Below are positions 46,471 to 55,736 of a DNA stretch of 64,000 nucleotides, piece after piece. Both the position numbers and the translations under genes were made by a program. The notes under the pieces were generated by a model, which worked only from the letters and a program-made list of their open reading frames with translations, was not told where the DNA came from and did no database searches. Position 1 is the stretch's first letter. Every line of letters starts with the position of its first letter. Source of the stretch: JANNNF01 sp963772935 (lineage in GTDB: Bacteria; Pseudomonadota; Alphaproteobacteria; Rhodobacterales; Rhodobacteraceae). The stretch is from the NCBI GenBank assembly GCA_963772935.1, contig CAVYZK010000004.1, forward strand, positions 372,001 to 436,000, in the 5' to 3' direction.

Positions 46471-47010
46471 ATGCCGCGCAAACCCAGCCAATCCCCAAAC
46501 ACCCGCCGGATGCGCGGGTTCGAGGCTGCCGCAGGGCTGGTGCGCGACCCCATTCGCGCGGTGGGCGAGGCGCGGGGTTTTGCCGTCGCCCGCCTGTTGA
46601 CCCATTGGGCCGAGGTGGTGGGCGACCAGACCGCCGCCATCACAAGGCCCGTCAAGATGGGCTATGGGCGGGACGGCATGGGGGCCACGCTGACCCTGCT
46701 GGTGTCATCCGCCCACGCGCCGATGGTGCAGATGGACCTGCCAAGGCTCAAGGAACGGGTCAACGCGGTCTATGGCTACAACGCCATTTCGCGCATCAGC
46801 CTGACCCAGACCGCCCCCACCGGCTTTGCCGAAGGGCAGGCGAGTTTCACCGCCGCCCCGAAAACCACGCCAGCCCCGGACCCTGTGATTGCAGCACAGG
46901 CCGCAGCCACCGCCGAAGGGGTCACCGACCCCGGCCTGAAAGCCGCCCTTGCGGCATTGGCCCAGAACATCTTAACGCGCCGCAAGGCAGCAGAAGGCAC
47001 CAAAGAATGA
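46471..47010 (+). CDS. DciA-like (DUF721) protein
   Basis: The 179-residue protein carries the DUF721 core near residues 45-105: LLTHWAEVVGDQTAAITRPVK, then TLTLLVSSAHAPMVQMDLPRLKERVNAVYG. DUF721 proteins of the DciA type help load the replicative helicase DnaB. The C-terminus is Ala/Pro-rich and ends in a helical LAALAQNILTRR. It is divergent from mutY and overlaps the next gene by four bases (ATGA), an arrangement I recall from other Rhodobacterales. Confidence 0.8.
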   Translation: MPRKPSQSPNTRRMRGFEAAAGLVRDPIRAVGEARGFAVARLLTHWAEVVGDQTAAITRPVKMGYGRDGMGATLTLLVSSAHAPMVQMDLPRLKERVNAVYGYNAISRISLTQTAPTGFAEGQASFTAAPKTTPAPDPVIAAQAAATAEGVTDPGLKAALAALAQNILTRRKAAEGTKE

Positions 47011-47636
47011 TCCACACTGTCAAAGCCACCCTCCTCGCCGCCGCCCTGTCGCTGACAGGCTTTGCGGCATTCGCGCAGGAAACCACCACCGCGCCCGCCG
47101 CCGCCCCGGCTGAAGTTACCGACATGTCGATCGGCGACCCGGCGGCCAAGGTGCAGATCATCGAATACGCCAGCTTTACCTGCCCGCATTGCGCGAACTT
47201 CCATGAGACCGCGTTCAAGCCGCTGAAGGCCGAATACATCGACACCGGCAAAGTCCATTTCACCCTGCGCGAAGTGTATTTCGACCGCTACGGGTTATGG
47301 GCTGCGATGATGGCCCGCTGTGGGGGTGAGATGAAGTATTTCGGCGTGGCCGACATTCTGTTTTCCACCCAGAAAGACTGGGCAGCCTCGGATGATGCCA
47401 ATGTCGTGGTCGGCAATCTGAAAAAGATCGCCCTGACCGCTGGAATGGATGGGGCAGCCGTCGATGCCTGCATGAAGGACGGGGCCAATGCGCAGGCGCT
47501 TGTCACCCGGTTTGAAACCAACATGGCCGCCGACAAGGTGGAAGGCACGCCCACCTTCTTCATCAACGGCGTCAAGCAAAGCAACATGTCCTACGCCGAT
47601 CTGAAGGCGCTGATCGACACCGAACTGGCCAAGTAA
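47007..47636 (+). CDS. DsbA-family thiol oxidoreductase
   Basis: The 209-residue protein has a signal peptide (about 1-23, AAFAQ) and a thioredoxin-fold DsbA domain. The active site is CPHC in IIEYASFTCPHCANFHE, and the cis-proline loop is KVEGTPTFFINGV. It should form disulfides in periplasmic proteins. The start overlaps the DciA-like stop, and the stop is followed at once by the CoA-transferase ATG, so the three genes are tightly linked. Confidence 0.92.
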   Translation: MIHTVKATLLAAALSLTGFAAFAQETTTAPAAAPAEVTDMSIGDPAAKVQIIEYASFTCPHCANFHETAFKPLKAEYIDTGKVHFTLREVYFDRYGLWAAMMARCGGEMKYFGVADILFSTQKDWAASDDANVVVGNLKKIALTAGMDGAAVDACMKDGANAQALVTRFETNMAADKVEGTPTFFINGVKQSNMSYADLKALIDTELAK

Positions 47637-48767
47637 ATGACGCCCCTGCACGGCATCCGGGTCATTGAGCTTGCGCGTATTCTGGCTGGCCCCTGGGCTG
47701 GTCAGACCCTTGCCGATCTGGGCGCGGATGTCATCAAGGTCGAGGCTCCAGAAGGCGACGATACCCGCCGCTGGGGCCCCCCCTTCATCGACCATGAAGG
47801 TGAGAGGTCTGCCGCCTATTTCCACGCCACCAACCGGGGCAAGCGCAGCATCACCTGCGATTTCCGCACGCCCGAAGGGCAGGCGCAGGTGCGCGCTCTG
47901 GTTGCCGATGCGGACGTGGTGATCGAGAATTTCAAGGTTGGCGGCCTTGCGAAATACGGGCTGGACTACGCCAGCCTTGCGGCGGTCAACCCGCGTCTTA
48001 TCTATTGTTCCATCACCGGCTTTGGCCAGACCGGCCCCTATGCCCATCGTGCAGGCTATGATTTCATCATCCAAGGCATGGCAGGCGTGATGAGCGTGAC
48101 AGGCAGCCCCGAAGGTCAGCCGCAAAAAGTGGGGGTCGCGGTTGCTGATATCACCACCGGCGTCTATGCCGCGACCGCCATTCTGGCCGCCATCATTCAG
48201 CGCCACACCACGGGGCAGGGCCAGCATATCGACATGGCGCTGATGGATGTGGCCACGGCCCTGATGGCCAACCAGTCGATGAACTATCTGGCCAGCGGCA
48301 CCGCCCCCACCAAGATGGGCAATGCCCACCCCAACCTCGCGCCCTATGCCGTGTTCGACTGCGCCGATGGCTGGATCATCCTTGCCACCGGCAATGACGG
48401 CCAATACCGCCGCCTCTGCGCGATCCTTGGCTTGGCTGATATGGCGACAGATGCGCAATACCTGACCAACGCCGACCGCATCGCCAACCGCGTCACCCTG
48501 ACAGATCGCATCACCGCCGTGACCCGCACATGGACCAAGGACGCCCTGCTGGCGGCGTGTGAGGGGGAAGGCGTCCCCGCAGGCCCGATCAACGATCTGG
48601 CCGAGGTGTTCGCTGACCCGCAGGTCGTGGCCCGCCAGTTGCAGATCGCGCCGGGCGGCGTGCCGGGTGTGCGCTCGCCCATGACGTTTTCTGGCGCAGA
48701 ACTGGCCCTCGACCGCCCCTCACCCCGGCTGGGGCAGCATCAGGATGACATCGCCCCCCACTTGTGA
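47637..48767 (+). CDS. CaiB/BaiF-family CoA-transferase
   Basis: The 376-residue class III CoA-transferase has GIRVIELARILAGPWAGQTLADLGADVIKVE at the start (given in parts: ELARILAGPWAGQ and DLGADVIKVEAPEGDDTRRWG), YDFIIQGMAGVMSVTG, and QHIDMALMDVATALM with the catalytic aspartate region. Such enzymes move CoA between carboxylic acids; candidates include formyl-, succinyl- and mesaconyl-CoA transfer. The substrate cannot be assigned here. It begins one base after the DsbA-type gene. Confidence 0.9.
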   Translation: MTPLHGIRVIELARILAGPWAGQTLADLGADVIKVEAPEGDDTRRWGPPFIDHEGERSAAYFHATNRGKRSITCDFRTPEGQAQVRALVADADVVIENFKVGGLAKYGLDYASLAAVNPRLIYCSITGFGQTGPYAHRAGYDFIIQGMAGVMSVTGSPEGQPQKVGVAVADITTGVYAATAILAAIIQRHTTGQGQHIDMALMDVATALMANQSMNYLASGTAPTKMGNAHPNLAPYAVFDCADGWIILATGNDGQYRRLCAILGLADMATDAQYLTNADRIANRVTLTDRITAVTRTWTKDALLAACEGEGVPAGPINDLAEVFADPQVVARQLQIAPGGVPGVRSPMTFSGAELALDRPSPRLGQHQDDIAPHL

Positions 48768-48815
48768 AATCCTGCGTTTCGGGCCATGGTCACCTGAATA
48801 TTTCAGGGGGCTTTG

Positions 48816-49697
48816 ATGACATTCGACGATATTTCCGGCGGCAATGCGGTGTTCATTGCCATCGCTGTTTTCCTGATATTCTGCGTCTTTCTGGGCGTCC
48901 GCATCGTGCCGCAAAGCGAAAAGCATGTGGTCGAACGGTTTGGTCGCTTTCGCGCGGTGCTTGGCCCGGGCGTCAACTTCATCGTGCCGTTTCTGGACAG
49001 GGTCGCCCATAAGATCACCATCCTTGAACGCCAGCTTCCGACCGCAAAACAAGACGCTATCACCACCGATAACGTGCTGGTCAAGGTCGAAACCTCTGTC
49101 TTCTACCGCATCACCGAACCCGAAAAGACCGTCTACCGCATCCGCGATGTGGACGCGGCGATTGCCACCACGGTGGCGGGCATCGTGCGGTCTGAGATTG
49201 GCAAGATGGAACTGGATCAGGTGCAATCCAACCGCACCGCCCTTACGGGCCAGATCCGCGAACAGGTGCGCGCCATGGTCGATGACTGGGGGATCGAGGT
49301 CACCCGCGCCGAACTGCTGGACGTAAACCTTGATGAGGCCACCCGCGCCGCCATGCTGCAACAGTTGAACGCCGAACGCGCACGGCGCGCGCAGGTGACC
49401 GAGGCTGAGGGCAACAAACGCGCGGTGGAACTGAACGCCGACGCCCAGCTTTACGCCGCCGAGCAGGAATCCAAGGCCCGCCGCGTGCTGGCCGACGCCG
49501 AGGCTTATGCGACCGGCGTCATCGCCGTGGCGATCAAGGAAAACGGGATCGAGGCCGCGCAGTATCAGGTCGCGCTGAAACAGGTCGAGGCGCTGATTGC
49601 CGTGGGGCAGGGGGCCGGCAAGCAGACGATTATCGTGCCCGCACAGGCGCTTGACGCCTTTGGCGATGCGTTCAAGATGCTGAAAGGGCGTGTCTGA
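48816..49697 (+). CDS. SPFH/band-7 membrane protein (QmcA-like)
   Basis: The 293-residue protein has one N-terminal helix (about 10-27) and a band-7 domain: RIVPQSEKHVVERFGRFRAVL, LERQLPTAKQDAITTDNVLVKVE, and a C-terminal coiled coil rich in Ala/Glu (LNAERARRAQVTEAEGNKRAVEL in two parts). Such proteins form large membrane ring assemblies that organise lipids and proteases. ATG 48816 is used rather than TTG 48813. Its stop overlaps the ATG of the NfeD gene, the usual SPFH-NfeD pairing. Confidence 0.92.
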   Translation: MTFDDISGGNAVFIAIAVFLIFCVFLGVRIVPQSEKHVVERFGRFRAVLGPGVNFIVPFLDRVAHKITILERQLPTAKQDAITTDNVLVKVETSVFYRITEPEKTVYRIRDVDAAIATTVAGIVRSEIGKMELDQVQSNRTALTGQIREQVRAMVDDWGIEVTRAELLDVNLDEATRAAMLQQLNAERARRAQVTEAEGNKRAVELNADAQLYAAEQESKARRVLADAEAYATGVIAVAIKENGIEAAQYQVALKQVEALIAVGQGAGKQTIIVPAQALDAFGDAFKMLKGRV

Positions 49698-49963
49698 TGT
49701 GGGCAGTCTGGTGGGTCTGGATCGTCGCAGGCTTTGCGCTTGGCGTGCTGGAGGTGCTGGCCCCCGGCTTCATCTTCCTTGGCTTTGCCATCGGCGCGGT
49801 GATCACCGGCGTGCTGGTCGGCATCGGCATCCTGGGCAGCAACGTCGCCCTGCTGATCTGCGTCTTCGCCATCGTCTCTGCCCTCGCATGGTTCATCCTG
49901 CGCCGCGCAGTCGGCGTGCGCCCGGGGCAGGTCAAAATCTGGGACCGCGATATCAACGATTGA
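49697..49963 (+). CDS. short NfeD-family membrane protein
   Basis: The 88-residue protein is the short NfeD form: two or three membrane helices (VWIVAGFALGVLEVLAPGFIF, IGAVITGVLVGIGIL, LLICVFAIVSALAWFILRR) and a short cytosolic tail. NfeD partners with SPFH proteins in membrane micro-domains. The C-terminal OB fold of longer NfeD proteins is missing, as is common in this variant. It overlaps the SPFH stop by one base and abuts the convergent membrane-protein gene. Confidence 0.88.
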   Translation: MWAVWWVWIVAGFALGVLEVLAPGFIFLGFAIGAVITGVLVGIGILGSNVALLICVFAIVSALAWFILRRAVGVRPGQVKIWDRDIND

Positions 49964-50728
49964 TCAGGGGGCGGGGTCTTCGATCTTGTGCCACTTCAGC
50001 AAGAACGGCACCTCACCCTTGATCAGCCAGGCCCAGGCAAAGGCCCAGACCGCCACCGTCTCCAGCACAAAAACCGTATGGCTGGCATCCATCGTGGTGG
50101 CAAACCCCTCGCCTGCGAAATGGTACGTCACGCCAAAGACGCCCAGCCCGGCCATCGCGGCCACGATGATACAGGCCGCCCGCGCAAACAGCCGGTTCTT
50201 GCGCAGCTTCACCGCCAGTTCCGCCGGATTGTCGTACCGTGGCTTCATCCGGCGAAAGTTGAACCAGCACATCACGGCCAAAGCCGCCAGAAACACGGCC
50301 GCACTGGCATAATGCACCTTTTGCCAAAGCCCACCCTCGGCGTCCGCCGCCCAGCAGGCCAACAGACTGCACCCCGCTTCTTGCAGGCCGGTATCATCAT
50401 CGGTCGGGATCAGTGCCACCAGCAATGCGCCAGCCCCGGCCACCCGCGCCACCAGCCGGTCACTGGGAAACTGTGTGGTGTCGCGGTGGCCCACATAAGA
50501 CCACAAAAACACCCCAAGCGCGCACATGATGCCCACAAACAGATCGCCCGCCCGTCCATGGTAGAATTCGCTGATCGACGGATACCAGACCTCGGGCGTC
50601 AACATGGCCACCAACCCCAGCAGAACGGGCAGCAAAAACCCCAGCAGCCCAAGCGCGCGGCGCACCTGATTGAACGACACCACCAGATCATCCACGGCAG
50701 CAGGCGGCGGGGCAGGGGTATCAGGCAT
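49964..50728 (-). CDS. multi-pass membrane protein, unknown function
   Basis: The 254-residue protein has about seven hydrophobic helices, the first at LGLLGFLLPVLLGLVAML and the last at VFVLETVAVWAFAWAWLIKG. Between helices are ISEFYHGRAGDLFVG and a Cys-rich loop (EAGCSLLACWAADAEG). The pattern of YHGRAGDLFVG near helix 2 resembles DUF998-like proteins, but I am not certain. It is divergent from the polyamine-binding protein gene. Confidence 0.7.
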   Translation of the reverse strand: MPDTPAPPPAAVDDLVVSFNQVRRALGLLGFLLPVLLGLVAMLTPEVWYPSISEFYHGRAGDLFVGIMCALGVFLWSYVGHRDTTQFPSDRLVARVAGAGALLVALIPTDDDTGLQEAGCSLLACWAADAEGGLWQKVHYASAAVFLAALAVMCWFNFRRMKPRYDNPAELAVKLRKNRLFARAACIIVAAMAGLGVFGVTYHFAGEGFATTMDASHTVFVLETVAVWAFAWAWLIKGEVPFLLKWHKIEDPAP

Positions 50729-50738
50729 CGGGGCCTCG

Positions 50739-50791
50739 GCAACAATGGGGGCACGTCATCAGCATGGCAGGTGCCCATTGTTCCGGCAACC
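50739..50791. promoter_or_regulatory. inverted repeat in a divergent promoter region
   Basis: AACAATGGGGGCAC and GTGCCCATTGTT face each other about 20 bases apart in the 188-base gap between the membrane-protein gene and the solute-binding gene. The arms pair over most of their length with a two-base bulge. It may be an operator or the base of a long hairpin. The role is not known. Confidence 0.35.
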
Positions 50792-50916
50792 TTGCGATTC
50801 CCAACCACCCGGTCAAAATTTTATGTTGCGCTTTACCCCCGGGCCCTTACCGTTACCCCATGACCGGAAAACCGGCACTGCCGCGCAAGCTGCGGCCAAA
50901 CCAACGGGAGACTGCA

Positions 50917-52068
50917 ATGCAAACGCTGAAACTGATGGCCACCACCGCCCTGTGCCTGACCACCGCCCTGACCCCGGCCCTCGCCCAGGTGACCGCCCTT
51001 GGCACGCCCGAGGGGCAGGTCAATATCGTGGCTTGGCCGGGCTACATCGAACGCGGCGAAACCGACAAGGCCTATGACTGGGTCACGAAGTTTGAGGCCG
51101 CATCGGGCTGCAAGGTCAACGTCAAGACCGCCAACACCAGTGACGAAATGGTCGCCCTGATGAACGAGGGTGGCTTTGACCTTGTCACCGCCTCGGGCGA
51201 CGCGTCGCTGCGGTTGGTCGCGGGCGACCGGGTGCAGCCGATCAACACCGATCTGATCCCGTCCTGGTCCACCGTCGATGACCGCCTCAAGGATGCAAGC
51301 TGGCACACTGTCGATGGCGTGCATTACGGCGTGCCCTACATGTGGGGGCCGAACGTGCTGATGTACAACACCGAGGTGTTCAAGGAACCGCCGACCTCGT
51401 GGAACGTGGTGTTCGAGGAAATGACCCTGCCCGATGGCAAGTCCAACAAAGGCCGGGTAGAGGCTTATGACGGCCCGATCCACATCGCCGATGCCGCACA
51501 GTATCTGATGGCGACCAAGCCCGAACTGGGCATCACCTCGCCCTATCAGTTGAATGAGGACCAGTATAAGGCCGCGCTGGACCTGCTGCGCGTGCAGCGC
51601 ACCCTGACCTCGCGCTACTGGCACGACGCCTTCATCCAGATGGATGACTTCAAGAACGAAGGCGTCGTGGCCTCGGGGTCGTGGCCGTTTCAGGTCAACC
51701 TGCTGAAAGGCGAAGGCCTGCCCATTGCCAGCACCATTCCCAAGGAAGGGGCGACCGGCTGGGCCGATACCTCGATGCTGCACGTAGATGCGGCCAACCC
51801 GACCTGTGCCTATATGTGGCTGGAACATTCGCTGTCGTCCAACCTGCAATCCGACCTTGCGGTGTGGTTCGGGGCGAACCCGTCGGTTCCCGCCGCCTGC
51901 ACCGACAAACGCGGGATGCTGGATGCCGCAGGCTGCACCGCCAACGGCATGGATGATTTCGACAAGATCAAGTTCTGGACCACCCCGGTCTCCACCTGCC
52001 CGCAGGGGGAATGCGTGCCCTACTACCGCTGGGTTTCGGACTACATCGGCGTGATCGGCGGGCGCTGA
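50917..52068 (+). CDS. polyamine-type ABC transporter substrate-binding protein
   Basis: The 383-residue periplasmic protein has a signal peptide (about 1-23, TPALAQ) and the PotD/PotF-like fold: VNIVAWPGYIERGETDKAYDWV, FDLVTASGDASLRL, GVPYMWGPNVLMYNTEV, then GSWPFQVNLLKGEG. The order of hydrophobic and aromatic residues fits binding of putrescine, spermidine or a similar cation. GGGAG precedes ATG 50917. The ATPase and permease genes follow after a repeat-rich spacer of 313 bases. Confidence 0.88.
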   Translation: MQTLKLMATTALCLTTALTPALAQVTALGTPEGQVNIVAWPGYIERGETDKAYDWVTKFEAASGCKVNVKTANTSDEMVALMNEGGFDLVTASGDASLRLVAGDRVQPINTDLIPSWSTVDDRLKDASWHTVDGVHYGVPYMWGPNVLMYNTEVFKEPPTSWNVVFEEMTLPDGKSNKGRVEAYDGPIHIADAAQYLMATKPELGITSPYQLNEDQYKAALDLLRVQRTLTSRYWHDAFIQMDDFKNEGVVASGSWPFQVNLLKGEGLPIASTIPKEGATGWADTSMLHVDAANPTCAYMWLEHSLSSNLQSDLAVWFGANPSVPAACTDKRGMLDAAGCTANGMDDFDKIKFWTTPVSTCPQGECVPYYRWVSDYIGVIGGR

Positions 52069-52381
52069 TTGCGGGGGGCCGCGCGGCCCCCACTCCCGAC
52101 CCCTCCCCACAAGGGGGAGGGTAGGTGCCCTTTGGCCACGGTGGTGTCGATTGCCACATGGCCTGCCAAGATCAACCCGCGTTGGCGCAAATCACACCCG
52201 CCACGCGCCCCCGCCCGCAAACCCGCCACCTCGTGGGCAGGGGCGGGGGTGGGGGCAATCCCATCTAGAACCGTAAGGCCCGCACGACCCACGATCACCC
52301 CCGCCCCAAATCCATCGCCTCCCCTCCCCCTCGTGGGGAGGGGTTGGGGGTGGGGGGCCTTTTAAACCGCCGGACTCCCCC
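52069..52381. repeat. repeat-rich spacer (family C hairpins) within the importer locus
   Basis: The 313-base gap begins with a perfect 18-bp palindrome GGGGGCCGCGCGGCCCCC (52074-52091) and holds two hairpins of a third repeat family, CCCTCCCC/GGGGAGGG (52101-52121) and CCCCTCCCC/GGGGAGGGG (52321-52343). No ORF is convincing in it. The hairpins may reduce read-through, so that the binding protein is made in excess over the membrane parts. Confidence 0.6.
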
Positions 52382-53380
52382 ATGACCCCCGCCGTAGAAT
52401 TCCACGCCGTCACCCGCCATTTCGGCACCGCCGCCAAACCCGTCCGTGCGGTCGATGGCGTAGACCTGACGATTGCTGAGGGCGCGTTCTTTGCCATGCT
52501 CGGTCCCTCCGGCTCGGGCAAGACCACCTGCCTGCGCCTGATCTCGGGCTTTGATGCCCCCACCACCGGCACAGTGCGCATCTTTGGCCAAGACGTGTCC
52601 AACACCCCGCCGCATCTGCGCAACGTCAACACGGTGTTTCAGGACTACGCTCTGTTCCCGCACCTCAACGTGCGCGACAACGTGGCCTACGGGCTGATGG
52701 TCAAGGGCGTCGCCAAGACCCAACGCTACGCCCGCGCCGATGAAATGCTGTCAGTGGTGAAACTCGCCGACTACGGCAGCCGCAAACCCGGCCAGCTTTC
52801 GGGCGGGCAGCGTCAACGCGTGGCCCTCGCCCGCGCCCTCGTCAACGAACCCCGCGTTTTGCTGCTGGACGAACCCTTGGGCGCGCTTGACCTCAAACTG
52901 CGCGAGGCGATGCAGGACGAATTGAAATCCCTGCAACAGCGCCTTGGCATCACCTTCATCTTCGTCACCCATGACCAGAACGAGGCGCTGAGCATGGCCG
53001 ACAGCCTCGCCGTGTTCAACGAGGGCAAGATCGCCCAGATCGGCACGCCGGAACAGATCTACACCCAACCCCGCACCCGGTTTGTGGCCGATTTCGTCGG
53101 CTCCTCCAACGTCCTGCCCCCCGATCTGACCCAAGCCCTCGGCGGCCCCGCCCAATGGTCTTCCCTGCGCCCCGAGGCGCTGCGCCTCGCCCCCGATGGC
53201 CCGCTGGAAGGCACCGTCACCGCCCTGCGCTATCTCGGCGCGGGCACCCGTGTCGCCCTCACCACCCACGGCACCGACCTCGCCGCCTTCCTGCCCGCAG
53301 GCCAGCCACTGCCCGAACCCGGCACGACCGCCCGCTTCACCTTTGACCCATCCGCCCTGCACCTGATGGCCGCGACATGA
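52382..53380 (+). CDS. polyamine-type ABC transporter ATP-binding protein
   Basis: The 332-residue ATPase of the PotA type has Walker A MLGPSGSGKTTCLRLISG, Q-loop VFQDYALFPHLNVRDNV, signature QLSGGQRQRVALARAL, Walker B VLLLDEPLGALD and switch FIFVTHDQNEAL. The C-terminal TOBE-like domain (about 255-332) is shorter than in E. coli PotA. It lies 43 bases before the first permease gene. Confidence 0.92.
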   Translation: MTPAVEFHAVTRHFGTAAKPVRAVDGVDLTIAEGAFFAMLGPSGSGKTTCLRLISGFDAPTTGTVRIFGQDVSNTPPHLRNVNTVFQDYALFPHLNVRDNVAYGLMVKGVAKTQRYARADEMLSVVKLADYGSRKPGQLSGGQRQRVALARALVNEPRVLLLDEPLGALDLKLREAMQDELKSLQQRLGITFIFVTHDQNEALSMADSLAVFNEGKIAQIGTPEQIYTQPRTRFVADFVGSSNVLPPDLTQALGGPAQWSSLRPEALRLAPDGPLEGTVTALRYLGAGTRVALTTHGTDLAAFLPAGQPLPEPGTTARFTFDPSALHLMAAT

Positions 53381-53423
53381 CGCCAACAATTGCTCTTTTC
53401 CAAATACTCCCGCCGGAGGCGTC

Positions 53424-54363
53424 GTGATGACCCCCGCCATCTTCCCCGCCCGCAGCATCGCCGACCGCCTGACCACGCTGTTCTGGCGCCACCCCCGCCT
53501 GCTGCTGGCCCTGCTGGTGGCCCCGCCGCTCCTGTGGCTGGGCGTCGTCTACCTCGGCTCGCTTGCCGCCCTTCTGCTGCAATCCTTCTACGCGATCGAC
53601 GAATTTTCCGGCATGGTGAAGCAGGAATTCACCCTCAAAACCTACGGCGAGCTGTTCCGCGCCCAGAACCTCGACATCATCCTGCGCACGCTGATCATGT
53701 CCGCCGCTGTCACGCTGGCCTGCGCGGTGCTGGCCTTCCCCATCGCCTATTACGCCGCCCGCTACGCCAAGGGCCGCTGGAAAGCCGCCTTCTACCTTGG
53801 CGTCATGCTGCCGCTGTGGTCGTCCTATCTTGTCAAGGTCTATGCGTGGAAACTGATCCTCGCCAAGGAAGGCATCCTGACATGGGCCGCCGAATCCACC
53901 GGCACCTCGTTCCTGATCAACGGCCTGCTCTCGATCCCCGGCCTTGAAGGTTCCTCCCTCTCCACCTCGCCCGCAGGCACGTTTCTGGTCTTCGTCTACG
54001 TCTGGCTGCCCTACATGATCCTGCCGCTGCAAGCCTCGCTGGAACGGGTGCCAACCTCCATGCTGGAGGCATCCGCCGACCTCGGGGCCACCCGCGCGCA
54101 AACCTTCCGCACCGTGATCCTGCCGCTTGGCCATGCCCGGCGTCATTGCCGGGTCGATCTTCACCTTCTCGCTGACCATGGGCGATTACATCATCCCGCA
54201 GATCATCGGCAATTCCGCCAATTTCATCGGCATGGCGGTCTATCAGTTCCAAGGCACCGCCGGAAACATCCCGCTCGCCGCCGCCTTCGCCGTGGTGCCG
54301 ATCCTGATCATGCTGGTCTACCTGACGCTCGCCAAACGCGCGGGGGCCTTCGATGCGCTCTGA
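53424..54363 (+). CDS. polyamine-type ABC permease, PotB-like (one frameshift)
   Basis: The 312-residue product has six membrane helices with the first at LLALLVAPPLLWLGVVYLGSL and the EAA-type loop LEASADLGATRAQTFRTVILPL. One extra T at 54127/54128 breaks the frame just there; the next frame continues AMPGVIAGSIFTFSLTMGDYI. It shares 11 bases with the second permease gene. In PotB-type transporters this subunit pairs with PotC. Confidence 0.88.
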
Positions 54364-55157
54364 CGCCTCATTCGGGCTCAAGGCCGCCGCCCTTGCCGGG
54401 CTGCTGTTCCTGCACCTGCCGATCCTGATCATCTTCCTCTACGCCTTCACCACCGAGGAACGCACCTACCAGTTCCCGCCCCCCGGCCTGACGACCGAGT
54501 GGTTCGGCGTCGCATGGAACCGCGCCGATATCTGGCCGCCGCTCTGGCTGTCGCTGCAAGTGGCCAGCCATCGCCACCGCCCTCGCGCTGATCCTCGGCA
54601 CACTGGTCGCGGCCAGCATGGCCCGCACCAGCTTTTTCGGGCGGGACCAACTGTCCCTGCTGATCATCCTGCCCATCGCCTTGCCCGGCGTGATCACCGG
54701 CATGTCGCTGCGCTCGGCCTTTGGCATCATGGACATCCCGTTCAGCACCTGGACCATCGTGCTGGGCCACGCCACCTTCTGCATCGTCATCGTCTACAAC
54801 AACGCCGTCGCCCGCTTTCGCCGCCTGTCGGGCGGCATACTGGAGGCCTCTGCCGACCTCGGCGCCAACGCCTTCCAGACCTTCCGCTATATCCTGCTGC
54901 CCAACCTCGGCTCCGCCCTGCTGGCGGGCGGGATGCTGGCCTTCGCTTTGTCGTTCGATGAGGTGATCGTGACCACCTTCACCGCAGGCCAGCAATCGAC
55001 CCTGCCGATCTGGATGCTGAACGAACTCGTCCGCCCAAGGCAGCGCCCGGTGACAAACGTGGTGGCCATCATCGTCTTCGCCTGCACGTTCCTGCCCATC
55101 CTCGCCGCATATTACCTGACGCGCGGCGGGTCAGAGACGGCGGGTGGGGGCAAGTGA
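54353..55157 (+). CDS. polyamine-type ABC permease, PotC-like (one frameshift)
   Basis: The 268-residue permease has an N-terminal helix (ALAGLLFLHLPILIIFLYAF), TEEWFG-type TTEWFGVAWNR, and the EAA loop LEASADLGANAFQTFRYILLPNL. One extra C at 54568/54569 breaks the frame at LQVASIATALALILGT. The C-terminal helix includes NVVAIIVFACTFLPILAAYYL. It is the last gene of the importer and overlaps PotB-like by 11 bases. Confidence 0.88.
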
Positions 55158-55196
55158 TGCAGTGCCTTGAATACCTACGCAATAAGGAAAACTGAT

Positions 55197-55535
55197 GTGA
55201 AATGCACCCTGCTTGCGACGCTGCTCCTGCTTGCTCCTAGCATCAGTTTTTCTGCCCCGGCCGACGGGCAATACGACCTCGCGGATTGCATCGACCCCTA
55301 CAGCGACGGGCGGGTTGCGCTTTCCGGCAATCAACTGGCATTTCATGAATCGAGCTGTGTCCTGACCGATGCCACCCCCATGCGCGGCATCGACGCAGGC
55401 GTGCTCTACGATGCGACCTGTTCAGGAGAGGGCGAAACCTGGACAGAGCGGTATCTGCTGGCCAGCACCTACGATGGCGGTCTGATGATCCTGCGCAAAG
55501 ACGGCGCAACAACCTACCAACGCTGCAGCCCGTAG
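55197..55535 (+). CDS. small secreted protein with Cys pairs
   Basis: GTG 55197, with AAGGAAA upstream, gives a 112-residue product with a signal peptide KCTLLATLLLLAPSISFSA and a mature part of about 92 residues. The mature part has four cysteines (LADCIDPYSDG, ESSCVLTD, DATCSGEG and YQRCSP), likely two disulfides. A longer start at 55167 would add ten residues before the signal and is less likely. The domain is not recognised. Confidence 0.65.
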   Translation: MKCTLLATLLLLAPSISFSAPADGQYDLADCIDPYSDGRVALSGNQLAFHESSCVLTDATPMRGIDAGVLYDATCSGEGETWTERYLLASTYDGGLMILRKDGATTYQRCSP

Positions 55536-55556
55536 GATGGGCAATTCTGCCCATCT
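55533..55556. repeat. dispersed palindromic repeat, family B copy
   Basis: GTAGGATGGGCAATTCTGCC CATC follows the stop of the small secreted-protein gene at once. It has the family B core with one extra T in the loop compared with the copy at 44141. A role as terminator or REP-like element is likely. Confidence 0.55.
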
Positions 55557-55635
55557 TTCGCACCTGTCCGCTTAAAACCGGGCATGGGCCTCACTTCGCC
55601 CCCGACGTTAACCAACGCCAACCCCGATTTCTGTA

Positions 55636-55684
55636 TCTACAACTTCTTTACGCGTTCTCTACACATTCTCTACGTGGTCTTTAC
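55636..55684. promoter_or_regulatory. five tandem 11-bp repeats, second array
   Basis: Cores ATCTAC, TCTTTAC, TCTCTAC, TCTCTAC and TCTTTAC end exactly 11 bp apart at 55640, 55651, 55662, 55673 and 55684. This is the same core (CTYTAC, or GTARAG on the other strand) and spacing as the array upstream of deoD. It lies in a 250-base gap between the secreted-protein gene and the 3' end of trcR, where no start codon is obvious downstream. It may serve an unseen small gene or RNA. Confidence 0.6.
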
Positions 55685-55736
55685 GCCAAATATCCAATCG
55701 ATCCAAATGATTACCCCCGGCCCAGATGCAAATCCG

